From Chlorocebus sabaeus (lineage: Eukaryota > Chordata > Mammalia > Primates > Cercopithecidae), in contig NC_132928.1 in assembly GCF_047675955.1 (NCBI RefSeq), positions 50,400,889 to 50,464,888 on the forward strand: a DNA stretch of 64,000 bases, written 5' to 3'. Both the position numbers and the translations under genes were made by a program. The notes beneath the pieces are model-generated. The model was not told the DNA's origin. It did not search any database and saw only the letters and a list, made by a program, of their open reading frames with translations. This document shows, one piece after another, positions 33,097 through 45,000 of this stretch. The stretch's first letter is position 1; every line of letters begins with the position of its first letter.

Positions 33097-33831
33097 TCCA
33101 ATTAGCAACTTTTAAAAGCAGACACTGAAAAGGAAATCTAGGCATTACTCAGCCAAACACTTTCCAAGGGAAAGAGTAGCTTCTAGTATTGCTTCCACAC
33201 AAGAAGGGCATCCCTAAAATTGAATGATGTCTGACTTTATCATTCAGTTCACACATGGGCATGCCTGCAGGAAGAAATATGCTTTTGTCTTGTTCATGTG
33301 TCTTCAGTGCATACATAGCACAGTATCTGACAAACGCTTATGCAGTCTGTGAAAATCAATTCATCTTTCTCATTGTATACTAAGTTGGGCTTCTACAGAG
33401 AGCAAATTCAATGATTATACCAACCTTGAGTATGCTACTGAGTGATTTCTCATAGTAACTTTACCAAGTTATATGTTTTATAAATCAGGTGCATGAATTT
33501 GGTTGAGTTCAAATGATAGCCATGCAAGCCTAAAGTGACAAAACTCTAAGCTTTCATAAATTCATCAGAAAAAATTCCAACACTATTGCTTTGCTTCTAG
33601 CAGCAATGAACAACAGCCACTGGGTCCAAGAAACAGGGGCCGAGTTAACTTCTGAAAGGATTTCCCCCTTCCCACTCCTTTGGCATTGCAGAGCCAGGTG
33701 GGCATAGCTAGGGCAAGAGTAACTAGACAGTATTCCTTGCTATCACATGTGCTTCCACCAACAAAATGTTGCAATGTCAAGTATTCCTCATAATAGGCTC
33801 CTATTATGAGTACATTCTTCGGAGAAAGGGT
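33097..33831. other. Intergenic unique sequence
   Basis: No element or gene recognised; the short frame at 33583-33780 has no support. Confidence 0.5.
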
Positions 33832-34252
33832 GTCTTCATCTGAGCTGCTCTAACAGAATACCTGGGACTGGGTAATTTATAAAGAAGAGAAATTTGGCTG
33901 GGTGCAGTGGCTCATGCCTGTAATCCCAGCACTTTGGTAGGCCGAGGCAGGTTGATCATTTGAGGTCAGGAGTTCAAGACCATACTGGCTGACAAGGTAA
34001 AACTCCGTCTCTATTAAAAATACAAAAATTAGGTGGGCATGGTGGCCGGCGCCTGTAATCCCAGCTACTCAGGAAGCTGAGGCAGGAGAATCATGTAAAC
34101 CTGTGAGGTGGAAGTTGCAGTGAGCCCAGATCGCGCCACACACTCCAGCCTGGGCGACAGAACAAGACACTATCTCCAAAAAATAGGCTCTGCCTGAATA
34201 ACAGCACATTGGCAATACCTGAATTTTGGAGGAGACATATTCAAACGATAGC
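33832..34252 (-). mobile_element. MaLR/MLT LTR fragment split by an Alu
   Basis: Pieces 33832-33895 (ACCTGGGACTGGGTAATTTA) and 34185-34252 belong to one old LTR read on the minus strand. Confidence 0.65.
33896..34184 (+). mobile_element. Alu inside the MaLR fragment
   Basis: Full length, diverged; the tail is short. Confidence 0.92.
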
Positions 34253-34299
34253 AGGGGGAAGCAACCCTATGTTGCTCCAAAACTGTTTCCCTTAGTCTT

Positions 34300-34600
34300 T
34301 TTTTTTTTTTTTTTTTTTTTTGAGACGGAGTCTCGCTTTGTCGCCCAGGCTGGAGTGCAGTGGCGCGATCTCGGCTCACAGCAAGCTCTGCCTCCCGGGT
34401 TCACGCCATTCTCCTGCCTCAGCCTCCGAGTAGCTGGGACTACAGGCGCCCGCCACCTCGCCCGGCTAATTTTTTGTATTTTTAGTAGAGACGGGGTTTC
34501 ACCGTGTTAGCCAGGATGATCTCAATCTCCCGACCTCGTGATCCACCCGCCTCGGCCTCCCAAAGTGCTGGGATTACAGGCGTGAGCCACCGCGCCCGGC
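34300..34600 (-). mobile_element. Young AluY with perfect 15-bp target duplication
   Basis: gtttcccttagtctt at 34285-34299 and 34601-34615. Few differences from an AluY consensus. A T23 tail. Confidence 0.96.
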
Positions 34601-34652
34601 GTTTCCCTTAGTCTTAAAAGGCTTATCTCCTAGCCAACCGCTTTTCACCTTT

Positions 34653-35093
34653 TGTCACGCACGTCCCTGTGAAGAGACCACCAAACAGGCTTTGTGTGAG
34701 CAATAAAGCTTTTTAATCACCTGGGTGCAGACGGGCTGAGTCCGAAAAGAGTCAGTGAAGGGAGATAAGGGTGGGGCCGTCTTTTAGGATTTGGGTAGGT
34801 AAAGGAAAATTCCAGTCAAAGGGGGGTTGTTCTCTGGCGGGCAGGAGTGGGGGTCACAAGGTGCTCAATGGGGGAGCTTTTTGAGCCAGGATGAGCCAGG
34901 AAAAGGACTTTCACAAGATAATGTCATCACTTAAGGCAAGGACCGGCCATTTTCACTTCTTTTGTGGTGGAATGTCGTCAGGTAAGGCGGGGCAGTGTAT
35001 TTTTCACTTCTTTTGTGATTCTTTCGTTACTTCAGGCCATCTGGGCTATCACAGGGGATGTGACGGTTTGATTCGGGCTCAGAGGCCTAAAGT
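34653..35093 (-). mobile_element. LTR7-type (HERV-H) LTR
   Basis: Read on the minus strand it has CTCTGAGCCC near the 5' end, the CACAAAAGAAGTGAAAA repeats, a CTTTAT..GCTCACAC polyadenylation region and GTGGTCTCTTCAC near the 3' end, at the usual ~440-base length. No matched 5-bp duplication is obvious, so it may be a solo LTR with decayed flanks or the 3' end of a deleted provirus. No viral reading frame is intact nearby. Confidence 0.85.
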
Positions 35094-35150
35094 CCATTTC
35101 TACCCATCAGAGGTAGAGCAATGCTTTCTTAGATACCTTCACAGGTTTTT

Positions 35151-35436
35151 GTTTTTGAGACGGAGTCTCACTCTGTCACCCAGGATGGCGTGCAGAAGCA
35201 TGATCTCAGCTCACTGTAGCCTCCGCCTCCTGGATTCAAGCAATTCTCATGCCTCTGCCACCTAAGTAGCTGGGATTACAGGTGTGTGCCACCGAGCCCA
35301 GCTGATTTTTGTATTTTTAATAGAGACAGGGTTTCACCATGTTGGCCAGGCTGGTCTCAAACACCCAACCTCAAGAGATCCACCTGCCTCAGCCTCCCAG
35401 TGCTGGGATTACAGGCATGAGCCACCATGCCCGGCC
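35151..35436 (-). mobile_element. Alu next to the LTR7
   Basis: Flanks ccttcacaggtttt at 35136-35149 and 35437-35450. Confidence 0.94.
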
Positions 35437-35752
35437 CCTTCACAGGTTTTAAAAGGCCAAGAGCAAAGGGAATTAAGCAACAAATAACGGCCTCAAGAAA
35501 GAGAGGCAGCAGAAGAATCACTGTCACTGCTTTTCTTGAGGCAAGTACAAAGTCACAATTGATTGGTAACCTTTAACACAGTCCCCTTCATTAGCCTGGA
35601 CAAGAAAGTCCTGGTCAGTTGTTTGCCTTCTCTTTTGGCTATATTCAGCATATAAAGTTGCCTGGTATCAAGATGAACAGCATTTATGAACATGAACCAT
35701 AGAGTTAATACTGAATACACTTGAAGTTGCTTTTAAAACAGACTTGGTTTCT
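35437..35752. other. Intergenic, unassigned
   Basis: Could be residual proviral sequence beside the LTR7, but I cannot demonstrate it. No gene. Confidence 0.35.
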
Positions 35753-36058
35753 AGCCAAGTGCAGTGGCTCATGTCTGTAATCCCAGCACTTTGGGAGGCC
35801 GAGGCAGGCGAATGACCTGAGGTCAGGAGTTCAAGACCAGCCTGGGCAATATGGTGAAACTCCGTCTCTGCTAAAAAATACAAAAATTAGCCAGACATGG
35901 TGACGCGTGGCTGTAATCCTAGCTGCTGGGGAGGCTGAGGCAGGAGAATCACTTGAACCTAGGAGGCGGAGGTTGCAGTAAGCTGAGATCACACCACTGT
36001 ACTCCGGCCTGGGCAACAGAATGAGACTCTGTCTCAAAGATGTAAAAAAATAAAAAAT
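35753..36058 (+). mobile_element. Alu, full length
   Basis: Flanks acttggtttct / actaggtttct. Lies just beyond the inferred SOAT1 3' end. Confidence 0.93.
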
Positions 36059-36285
36059 AAACTAGGTTTCTTCCAAATATATTTACCACATTCGTATGTG
36101 CAGTATTTTGCCGTTTTTGTATATTTTTAAATTTAAAAATGTTTAAGTTAATGCTAATACAACTCATACTAAACAAAATATTGGTACTAGTGATCAGACA
36201 AGGACTTGCAGGGGGAGGCAGGAATAGGAATTCAGGAAAATAACCTACAAGAATGAATCAGAAAAGACATCTTTATAGAAAAACC

Positions 36286-36291
36286 TTTAAT
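36286..36291 (-). terminator. Candidate distal SOAT1 poly(A) signal (ATTAAA)
   Basis: Plus-strand TTTAAT reads ATTAAA on the transcript strand. Cleavage would fall at about 36256-36276. The distance to the stop fits a 7-kb class mRNA. The signal is a variant hexamer, so it is provisional. Confidence 0.4.
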
Positions 36292-36998
36292 AACAACTTC
36301 AGATTTACATGACCCTTCCGCTGCTCAGAACACTATGGATTAACACACACACTGGAAAGATACAGACACAGGAATCTGCTTGCACTACCCCAAATGGCAG
36401 AGTCTTGACTGGGGCTTCAGCTCCTTTCCCAATCCAAAACTGGCACCTTTGCCCATGGAAATTCAAACTGCATCTCTAAATGATGGGGTGCATGAACTGT
36501 CTGCTTCAAAGATATTTAAAAACAAATAGGAAGTACAGCTACCATTTCATTAAGCAGCCACCACCACAAAGCATGGTGCAGTATCTACTAGCTTAAAGTT
36601 TATCACTCCATTAGGGCTTATTGACAGCAGAAATGTGAATGTAGTCATGTAGAAATAAGGAAGAGAGCACTTAGGAAAAAAATAGTACAGAGTAAGTTTT
36701 AGAGTTTTTTAAATTTTAATAATATGCTTGACTAATATAGTCAAAAGGGATATGCACTCGTGAAATTAACCCATTTTCTCAAGTCCAAATTAGCTATTAA
36801 AGTCTTTATATTTTACCAAAAACATATAAGGATTTAGTACACTATATAGATTACATAGTTTTCCTACCAACCTAAAGCTTATCAACTTTATTATTGTTAC
36901 TTTCAACTAGGCATTAAATTTAGGGTGGGAAAGAAGTGATATACTCTACTATGGTAGTTGCATGTTATCCTCTCTTTAAACCGGGCTTATATGTAAGA

Positions 36999-37345
36999 TT
37001 TTTTTTTTTTTTTTTTTTTTAAGACAGGGTCTCACTCAGTTGCCCATGGCTCTGAAATGGAGGGAACTGGGACATAAATGTTTTGAGGAATAAAATGGTG
37101 TGATCACAGGTCACAAGTCACTGAAGCCTCCATCTCCTGGCTTGAAGCTATCTTCCCACCACAGCCGACTGAGTAGCTGGGACTACAGGCATGCACCATC
37201 ACGCCCGGCTAATTTTTGTATTTTTTGTAGTGACAGGGTTTTGCCATGTTGTCCAGGCTGGTCTCAAACTTCTGGGCTCAAGCAATCGTCCTGCCTTGGC
37301 CTCCCAAAGTATTGGGATTAAAGGCATGAGCCACTACACCCGCTA
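36999..37345 (-). mobile_element. Alu carrying a ~50-bp foreign insert
   Basis: At 37048-37098 the expected right-arm sequence is replaced by ATGGCTCTGAAATGG...GAGGAATAAA, unrelated to Alu. In the SOAT1 3' UTR, in sense. Confidence 0.87.
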
Positions 37346-37410
37346 TATGTAACTTTATTTCAACAAAGGGCCCCAACACTGTATTACCTGATAGAAACTT
37401 TAATAATGAC

Positions 37411-37434
37411 CAAAAAAAAAAAAAAAAAAAAAAA
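37411..37434 (+). repeat. A24 homopolymer
   Basis: Stands alone between two Alus; not joined to a recognisable element. Confidence 0.9.
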
Positions 37435-37474
37435 AGTCAAATCCTTATATAAACTTCACCCAAAACATTCACCT

Positions 37475-37745
37475 TGGCCAGGCGCATGGCTCATGCCTGG
37501 GAGGCTGACACTGGCGGATCATGAGGTCAGGAGTTCGAGACCAGCCTGACCATCATGGTAAAACCCCATCTCAACTAAAAATACAAAAATTAGCCGGGCA
37601 TGGTGGCAGGCACCTGGAATGCTAGCTACTCGGGAGGCTGAGGCAGAACTGCTTGAACCCAGGAGGCAGAGGTTGCAGTGAGCCGAGATCACACCACTGC
37701 ACTCCAGCCTGGTGACAGAGCAAGACTTTGTCTCAAAAAACAAAC
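37475..37745 (+). mobile_element. Alu with head deletion
   Basis: The CTGTAATCCCAGCACTTTG segment of the left arm is missing. Tail (CAAA)n. Inverted relative to 36999-37345, 129 bases away. Confidence 0.9.
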
Positions 37746-37974
37746 AAACCAACACTTTATTCCTCAGAACATTTATGTCCAGTTCCCTCTATTTCAGAGG
37801 CATAAAGCCCAGAGATAAGATACATAAAACAATACCCAGAACAGACCTTTGTGTGTATACAGTGTACGTATACATACCATATGTAGCATGGGTTATGTAG
37901 TACTACATAAATTACATGAAATTTTGCATAATATTAGTTAGCAAGTCACTGAAACTTTATTAACAAAAGTATAG

Positions 37975-38249
37975 GCCTGGCCTGGTGGCTCATGTAATCC
38001 CAAACCTTTCAGCAGTGGAAGGTTTGCTTGAGGTGAGGAGTTGGAGACAAGCCTGGGCAATATGGTGAGACCCCATCTCTACAAAAAAATAAATCAATTA
38101 GCTGGGTGTGGTGGTAGGCACTTGTAGCTCTAGGTACTCCAGAGCACTATTTGAGTCCAGCAGTTTGAGACTGCAGAAAGCTATGATCACGCTACTACCC
38201 TCCAGCCTGGGTGACAGAGTGAGACCCTGTCTCTTTAAAAACAAAAACA
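37975..38249 (+). mobile_element. Alu, diverged
   Basis: Flanks aaaagtat on both sides; J-grade. Antisense to SOAT1. Confidence 0.9.
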
Positions 38250-38296
38250 TAAAAGTATGAGCTATCTTCCATTAAAATATTGATTCTGGAGCCAGG

Positions 38297-38490
38297 AGCC
38301 AGGAGCTGTGGTTCACAACTATAATCCCAGCACTTTGAGAGGCTAAGGCAAATAGATCCCTTGAGTCCAGGAGTTTGAGACCAGCCTGGGCAACATGGTG
38401 AAACCCCACCTGTACAAGAGAGAAAAAAAAACTGGCCTGGCAACAGAGCAAGACTCTGTCTCAAAAAAAAAAAAAAAAAAAAAAAAAAAA
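38297..38490 (+). mobile_element. Alu with ~110-bp internal deletion
   Basis: Jumps from CCTGTACAAGAGAG to CTGGCCTGGCAACAGAGC; A30 tail at 38461-38490. Confidence 0.88.
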
Positions 38491-38887
38491 TTAAGGCAGC
38501 CTCAGTTTTCTAATTAAATTCTAACATGAGGCAAGCGACTTTACCTGGACAGTTTTAGTACATGAATCTACCAACAAACAAAACAAAACTCCATTTTGCA
38601 TCATTATCCAAGATTGAGAATAAAAGGATCTAACAAATGTATCCTCATACATAAAGGTACTAGAAGGTCAAGTTAGAGATCTAATGAGAAAGTGAAATAC
38701 ATACTACATGGTTGTTCTGTTGGTTAATATGCCCAAAATAATAGTTACTATCATTATATCTTACAGAAACAAAAGCTTTAAGCTTATTACTTTAAAATAA
38801 ATCTTCCTGAAACATTAGCAAGAGATTTTAGTTTTTATTTCTTTAAAGAGTATGGGGGTGGTTTCAAGAAAAGACTTGCTAAAAGCA

Positions 38888-39193
38888 GGCCGGGCGCGGT
38901 GGCTCAAGCCTGTAATCCCAGCACTTTGGGAGGCCGAGACGGGCGGATCACGAGGTCAGGAGATCGAGACCATCCTGGCTAACACGGTGAAACCCCGTCT
39001 CTACTAAAAAATACAAAAAACTAGCCGGGCGTGGTGGCGGGCGCCTGTAGTCCCAGCTACTCGGGAGGCTGAGGCAGGAGAATGGCGTGAACCCGGGAGG
39101 TGGAGCTTGCTGTGAGCTGAGATCTGGCCACTGCACTCCAGCCTGGGCGACAGAGTGAGACTCCGTCTCAAAAAAAAAGAAAAAAAAAAAAAA
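38888..39193 (+). mobile_element. Young AluY, Old World monkey type
   Basis: Carries GCTCAAGCCTG, GCCGAGACGGGCGG and CAAAAAACTAGCCGGGCG. Flanks aaaagca. In the SOAT1 3' UTR. Confidence 0.94.
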
Positions 39194-39375
39194 GCAGCTA
39201 GCAATAAGATTGTGGCTATCAAACCAGTTTCTTTCACAGAAAGTGACCATTCCTTGAAGTGCTACTGTTTTTGAAAGTTTCTTAGAACAGTCTCAGCATT
39301 CTAAACAGTCTATAGTTCTACATATTTGTTGTCACAATCTTGGGCAGAAAAATCACTAATAACAGGAAACAGAAG

Positions 39376-39671
39376 CCAGGCACGGTGGCTAACACCTGTA
39401 TTCCCAGAACTTTGGGAGGCTGAGGCGGGCAGATCACAAGGTCAGGAGTTTGAGACCAGCCTGACCAACATGGTGAAACCCCATCTCTACTAAAAACACA
39501 AAAATTAGCCGGGCTTGGTAGCGTGGGCCTGTAATCCCAGCTACTCAGGAGGCTGAGGCAGGAGAATCGCTTGAACCAGGGAGGCAGAGGCTGTAGTGAG
39601 CAGAGCTCATGCCACTGCACTCCAGCCTGGGCAACAGAGCAAGACTCTGTCTAAAAACAAACAAACAAACA
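39376..39671 (+). mobile_element. Alu, full length
   Basis: Flanks aacaggaa(a/g)cagag; (CAAA)n tail. Confidence 0.94.
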
Positions 39672-40488
39672 AACAGGAAGCAGAGAGCTTTTTGAAAAAC
39701 AGCCTTGATCAATCCAACAAATACAGTATTCAGAAATACTACAGAGCAACAAAGTCTTCTCATAAGAGTCATATTTAAAGTATTTCTTAATAGAAATATA
39801 AACCTAAGAATTCCATTCTTTAGATTCAAAAGATTGGCTTGCTCATAACCAGGCCTTAGAGCAGTCTGTTCCCAATATATTTAAAATGCAGTTATAAATT
39901 CAAGAGACTGATTCATTTTAATTTTAAGAAAAATGTCAAGAATTACAAGCCATATTAAAGCAAACTAGTTAGGAGGTTATGATTCCATTATAATTACAAT
40001 ACTGTTGTGCAGAACATTACTGTGGGAACATGCAGAATACTTTTTTAAAAATAACCTCCTCTGAGGTGTATTTGTGTCCACTGAAGTTGGATTTAATGTC
40101 TAAAAATTACCTAAACTCATCAGTTGTATCGTGAATAAGATATGTGATTAAGCTGGATACTTGTGGTAATTAAGTTGTGACTATTAAGAAATTCTACTTA
40201 CCTTCTTGTGAGACTCAAACTGACTTTAAAACAATTCTGAACAATACCAAGAGAGCCTCTCAAGTGGCTGTTCCAGGTAACAACAATCATTTAAATAATT
40301 CACAAATCTTACTTTGAGTGGAAAGTTGAACTACATGGTCTCTGATACCTCTTCCAATGCTCAATCTTTACAATCATACCTCATACATACAAATAATTTC
40401 TACACACATTGTATTAGAAATGGGCATCTTATAAAATGAAAGTATTACATAGTAAGAGTATATTTCCTTGAAACCAATCACGTATTAA

Positions 40489-40494
40489 TTTATT
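40489..40494 (-). terminator. Candidate proximal SOAT1 poly(A) signal (AATAAA)
   Basis: A canonical AATAAA on the minus strand about 1.1 kb after the stop. With a 1.65-kb coding region this would give an mRNA near 3 kb. A second AATAAA is at 40650-40655. Neither has been tested. Confidence 0.35.
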
Positions 40495-41565
40495 CCACCT
40501 AAAAACCTACTACAGTTAAAAGTATAATAACTGAGCAAACGCAGAAGCCAGCTTCTGGATCCTTAATGATCACTTTAATATGAGTGGAAGTGATTAATAC
40601 TTATGTTACAGACTCACTAGTCTGCAAAATAATTCAAGATAAGTCAATATTTATTAGGCAATAAAATAATTATTCCAAAGGATATTTCTAAATAACTTCA
40701 AAGAAGTTATTACCATAAAGTTAAAAAGGAATATCATCCATGTTAAGTTGGTGATAAAATAATTTAAACACATGATTGACTCTACAAATCTTTTTTACAA
40801 ATTACTTCGGAAGTTATAAGAGGAAATGTTTTTCTTTTTCCTCTGCTATCTCTTATTTTTTCCTTCCTACTTCTGATCCCCTTAATATACAATATTATTG
40901 ATGTAAACTCAAGAATTCATGGTAAAGGCATCTTTTTGCTTCACAGAAATCATGATCTATAGAGAAAACAAGGTAAAAACTGAGGAAAATTGAACTTTTT
41001 TCAAAAAAATTACAAAATAGGATGCATAACATTATCTTTGGAAAACAGACTTTTTTTTCTACTAGAAATAGTAAAAATCGTTCTACATTTTTTCTTCCCC
41101 AATTGCATGTTTAATTAGCATACATTCCAACAGTGTGCATGAAAAAAATTCTAAGCCAGAGGTATTTAAGTGATTTCCTCCTAAGTGTTTTGGCTAATTC
41201 AGTGGCCAAGAAACAATGATGTTTATTCTCTGATTGGACGGAGTCAAGAAACAAAACAGATATAATTACCAAGGGATAAAGCTGATATGACCCAGCAACA
41301 ATCTGTCATTACTTCAGCTATTAGTCTGCCTTCTCCCTTGACCCAGCCCCACAAAAAAAGTTCTGCTCTGCTTAAGTGTACAGGACTCCAGTGAACTTCC
41401 AACAGTTTTGCTTCAAGTGACCTAAGAATGGAGTAGTGAGTCATCTGTAAAGCCTGGAGTGGTTCAAATAACACAGATAACTTCAGTAGCAACTGGAAAC
41501 AGCTGGCTCCAAATCAGGGATAATACTCAATCTTCAGTGACAAGGAGGAAACAAAGTCCAAGCTT

Positions 41566-41622
41566 CTAAAACACGTAACGACAAGTCCAGGAACGTGGCC
41601 GGACATAATCCAAAAATGTGGG
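41566..41622 (-). CDS. SOAT1: SOAT1 last coding exon, residues 533-550 and stop
   Basis: Encodes [18 protein letters not shown] then TAG (41566-41568 on the plus strand). Cys546 pairs with Cys528 in the human enzyme. The acceptor is CACTGCAG. The exon runs on into the 3' UTR. Confidence 0.96.
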
Positions 41623-41980
41623 CTGCAGTGGGGAAAAATAAGAATGGAAAAATAATTTATTTGTGTACAGAATAGAGGAGGTGTGGAGGTAGACAGGGGA
41701 TGTTAATATGATACATTGTAATCTCTAAAATGCCTCCCACCATTTCAATAACCCTCAAGGTATAAGCAGCTCATTAATTCAAAAGATGTTCAGTACTTTT
41801 ATCTATAACACAGATTTATTCAATTTAGATGCTTCACATAAAGCTTTTAAAATCCAATAAACTATACACAATTGTGTGGACTTTGACCAGTTTCTAAATA
41901 GGCACTATTTCTTTCTGTATCTTTTATTTTAGCACAGCCCTACTTTTAGTACCTTAAAATCTAAATGGTGGTTAAGGATG

Positions 41981-42018
<38 letters not shown>

Positions 42019-45000
42019 GACTAATACAAGGTTTAAAATTACTGAACTATCGAAAGGAGGAGCAAATGAAGCACTACAAAAGTTCAGAAATAGGAAAGAG
42101 AGTGAAGCAGGCATTTGAAAAATCATCATAGAAGATGTGGCATCCAAATTGGATTTTGATAGGAGAATAAAATCTGATATGTGGAATCCAGGTGACCAGG
42201 GACAGTCGAGAGCAATTACTTCAGATGAACAAAGGGGATCAGTATGAAATAAAGAGGGGAGTTGAGGCAGCCTAACAGACATAGGGTACACAGAAAGAGG
42301 GGAAGCTTTGGAGAGGAAACTGATTTCATTATGGACATCTTCAGTTACAGATGCCTATGAGAAATACCCAGGAAACATATCAAGAAGGCATCCCCTCCAA
42401 ACCTGGAAGGTTGTAGGGACTGAATGACCTAGTAGTAGGGCCACCAAATTTAGCAAATGTAAGTACAGGATGCCTAGATGAACTTGAGACAAATAGCTCT
42501 ATCTGCCATATTTTTTTGTAATTTACTGAAAAAGGCAGAATATAGGACATTTGGGGTGTTCTAAGAAACCCCATACAGGAGGCAGGACAAAAGTATTAAA
42601 TACAGGACATGCCCTATATACACAAAAAGCCTGGCAATCTTACTTCTTAGGGTGTTTCCATCATGAAATTCTATCCATAACTATAAGCAGTACTTTCAGC
42701 TAGTGCTAATAGATTTAATTAACCAGATCACATCAATTAAATTAACCAGAGTGTTTGCTGGAAAATTCCTAAGTCTATATCCTATACTATGTTACTTGAA
42801 AATAAAATTCTTAAAAAAAAAAAAAAAGCCATCCTTCTAAAATCTGTACCCATGTATAGCTAAAAACTAAAGTCCTAAGAATAAATGAAACCTGAATATA
42901 ATTACCCAAAACCAAAAACAAAAATAGAATCAAGAGTAATGGAAGGCATCTCAGTGTTGTCCAAGAGTTTATTTAGAAGGAAGTAAAAAAAAAAAAAAAA
43001 AGAGGCCAGGCGCGGAGGCTCAAGCCTGTAATCCCAGCACTTTGGGAGGCCGAGATGGGCAGATCACGAGGTCAGGAGATGAAGACCATCCTGGCTAACA
43101 CGGTGAAACCCTGTCTCTATTAAAAAATACAAAAAACTAGCTGGGCAAGGTGGTGGTTGTCTGTAGTCTCAGCCACTTGGGAGGCTGAGGCAGGAGAATG
43201 GCGTAAACCCAGGAGGCGGAGCTTGCAGTGAGCTGAGATCCGGCCACTGCACTCCAGCCTGGGCGACACAGCGAGACTTCGCCTCAAAAAAAAAAAAAAA
43301 AGAAGATATGTTTTAGGTGGTGGTAGTAGGGACATACATCGCATTAGGAAAACCCTGGAGAATACTTAGAAGGGGCTGGCTGGGTGCGGTGCCCCCAGCA
43401 CTCTGGGAGGCTGAGGTGAGCGGATCATGAGGTCAGGAGATCGAGACCATCCTGGCTAACATGGTGAAACCCCATCTCTACTAAAAATACAAAAAAATAG
43501 CGGGCATGGTGGTACGCTCCTGCAATCCCAGCTACTTGGGAGGCTGAGGCAGGAGAATCGCTTGAATCTGGGAGGCAGAGGCTGCAGTGAGCTGAGATAG
43601 AGCTACTACACTCCAGCCTGGGCAACAGAGTGAGACTCAGTCTCAAAAAAAAAAAAAAAAAGAAAAAGAAAAAAATTAGAAGGGGCTAAAGAAAAGGCAG
43701 TAAAAGAAGAAAACCAAAAACTAGGAGAGTTAAATGTGAAGAAAACTAAACAAAAGGAAAAACTTCAAGTACAGTAAGATCAGATAATAAACGAATGCTT
43801 TTACTCCTCATTTCCCTCTCTTTAACACTAATTCATCATACTATCACTACTATCCTCCTCAACATTGCCCACCAACTCTCACAATCAGAGAATAAACAGG
43901 TTCTTTTGCACTCCAACCAGATTGGTGACTCACATTTTTCAGAGGACAGTGCTGACGTGCATACCACTCTTGAGAATAAAAGCAGAGTAAGACTCCATTG
44001 CCCAAGAAAAGAGAAGTCCACATCATAACATTCCAAATTGGCTTTTTCCGACTATCATTGACAATGAAGTTGAAAGCCACTAAAGATAGAAAGGCAACAA
44101 AGAAATATACAGTTATCAGAGGTCAGAAGTTCGAGACCAGCCTGGCCAACACAGTGAAACCCCATCTCTATTAAAAATACAAAAATTAGCCAGGCGTGGT
44201 GGTGTGCGCCTGTAATCCCAGCCACTCGGGAGGCTGAGGCAGGAGAATCACTTGAAGCAGAGAGGCAAAGGTTGCAGTGAGCTGAGATCGTACCACTGCC
44301 CTCCAGCCTGGGTCATGACAGTGAAACTCTGTCTCAAAAAAAAAAGAAAGAAAGAAAGAAAGAAATACACATAATTTATCAGAAGATGAGGGGCTTCAGA
44401 TATATCTGCTGTTATCATTGCATAATCACAGTGAACAACAACTGTTTATATATTTTTAAATTCTGGTCACTGTTTCTATAAAGAAAAATAAAGCTTCAGT
44501 GTTAAAATCAGTAACTTACAGGAAATCAGTGTTTTCAGAACATGTATATATATATTTCATGGAATTAGAATATTCATATTGCAATTTTTCCCTCTCTACT
44601 CACTCAAAAACTTGTCAGTTTTCTAGGGGGTGCATAATCACAATGTTTATGAATGGGAAAGCTGTTTATATAGATAACTTTTATGACCTACCAAATCAGT
44701 GTCATCAATGGTCTTCATGAGGTTACCTAGTTCATTTCTCTACTTCAAAGTGTAAACATCTTGAGACAGAGCTGTGTATAATTATTAAAAGTCAATATTC
44801 TGATCATCTGATAAACAAGTACTACCTTAAAATGTTACTACTACTATCTCGTTCTCCTACATTGATTTTATAGTTTCCTTTCTATCTGGTTTTCTTTTTT
44901 AGCATAGTACCCAGTACTCACAGCACACCAAGATACTTACTTCCAAAGAACATGAAGAGCACAAAGAGCACGGGATAGAAAAAGCTCAAGCAAACAGCCA

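Larger units (their letters stand above)
36270..41565 (-). other. SOAT1: SOAT1 3' UTR (probable extent)
   Basis: Downstream of the stop the transcript strand runs about 5.3 kb before a plausible end near 36270. The half nearest the stop (39672-41565) is AT-rich unique sequence, with possible proximal AATAAA signals at 40489-40494 and 40650-40655. The distal half holds six Alu copies. Human SOAT1 is reported to have mRNAs of several sizes up to about 7 kb, which would fit a short and a long UTR. The exact end is inferred. Confidence 0.5.

Noticed and set aside
34653..35752. A fuller HERV-H provirus to the right of the LTR7
   Set aside because: The adjoining sequence shows no clear polypurine tract or viral reading frame, so only the LTR is claimed.
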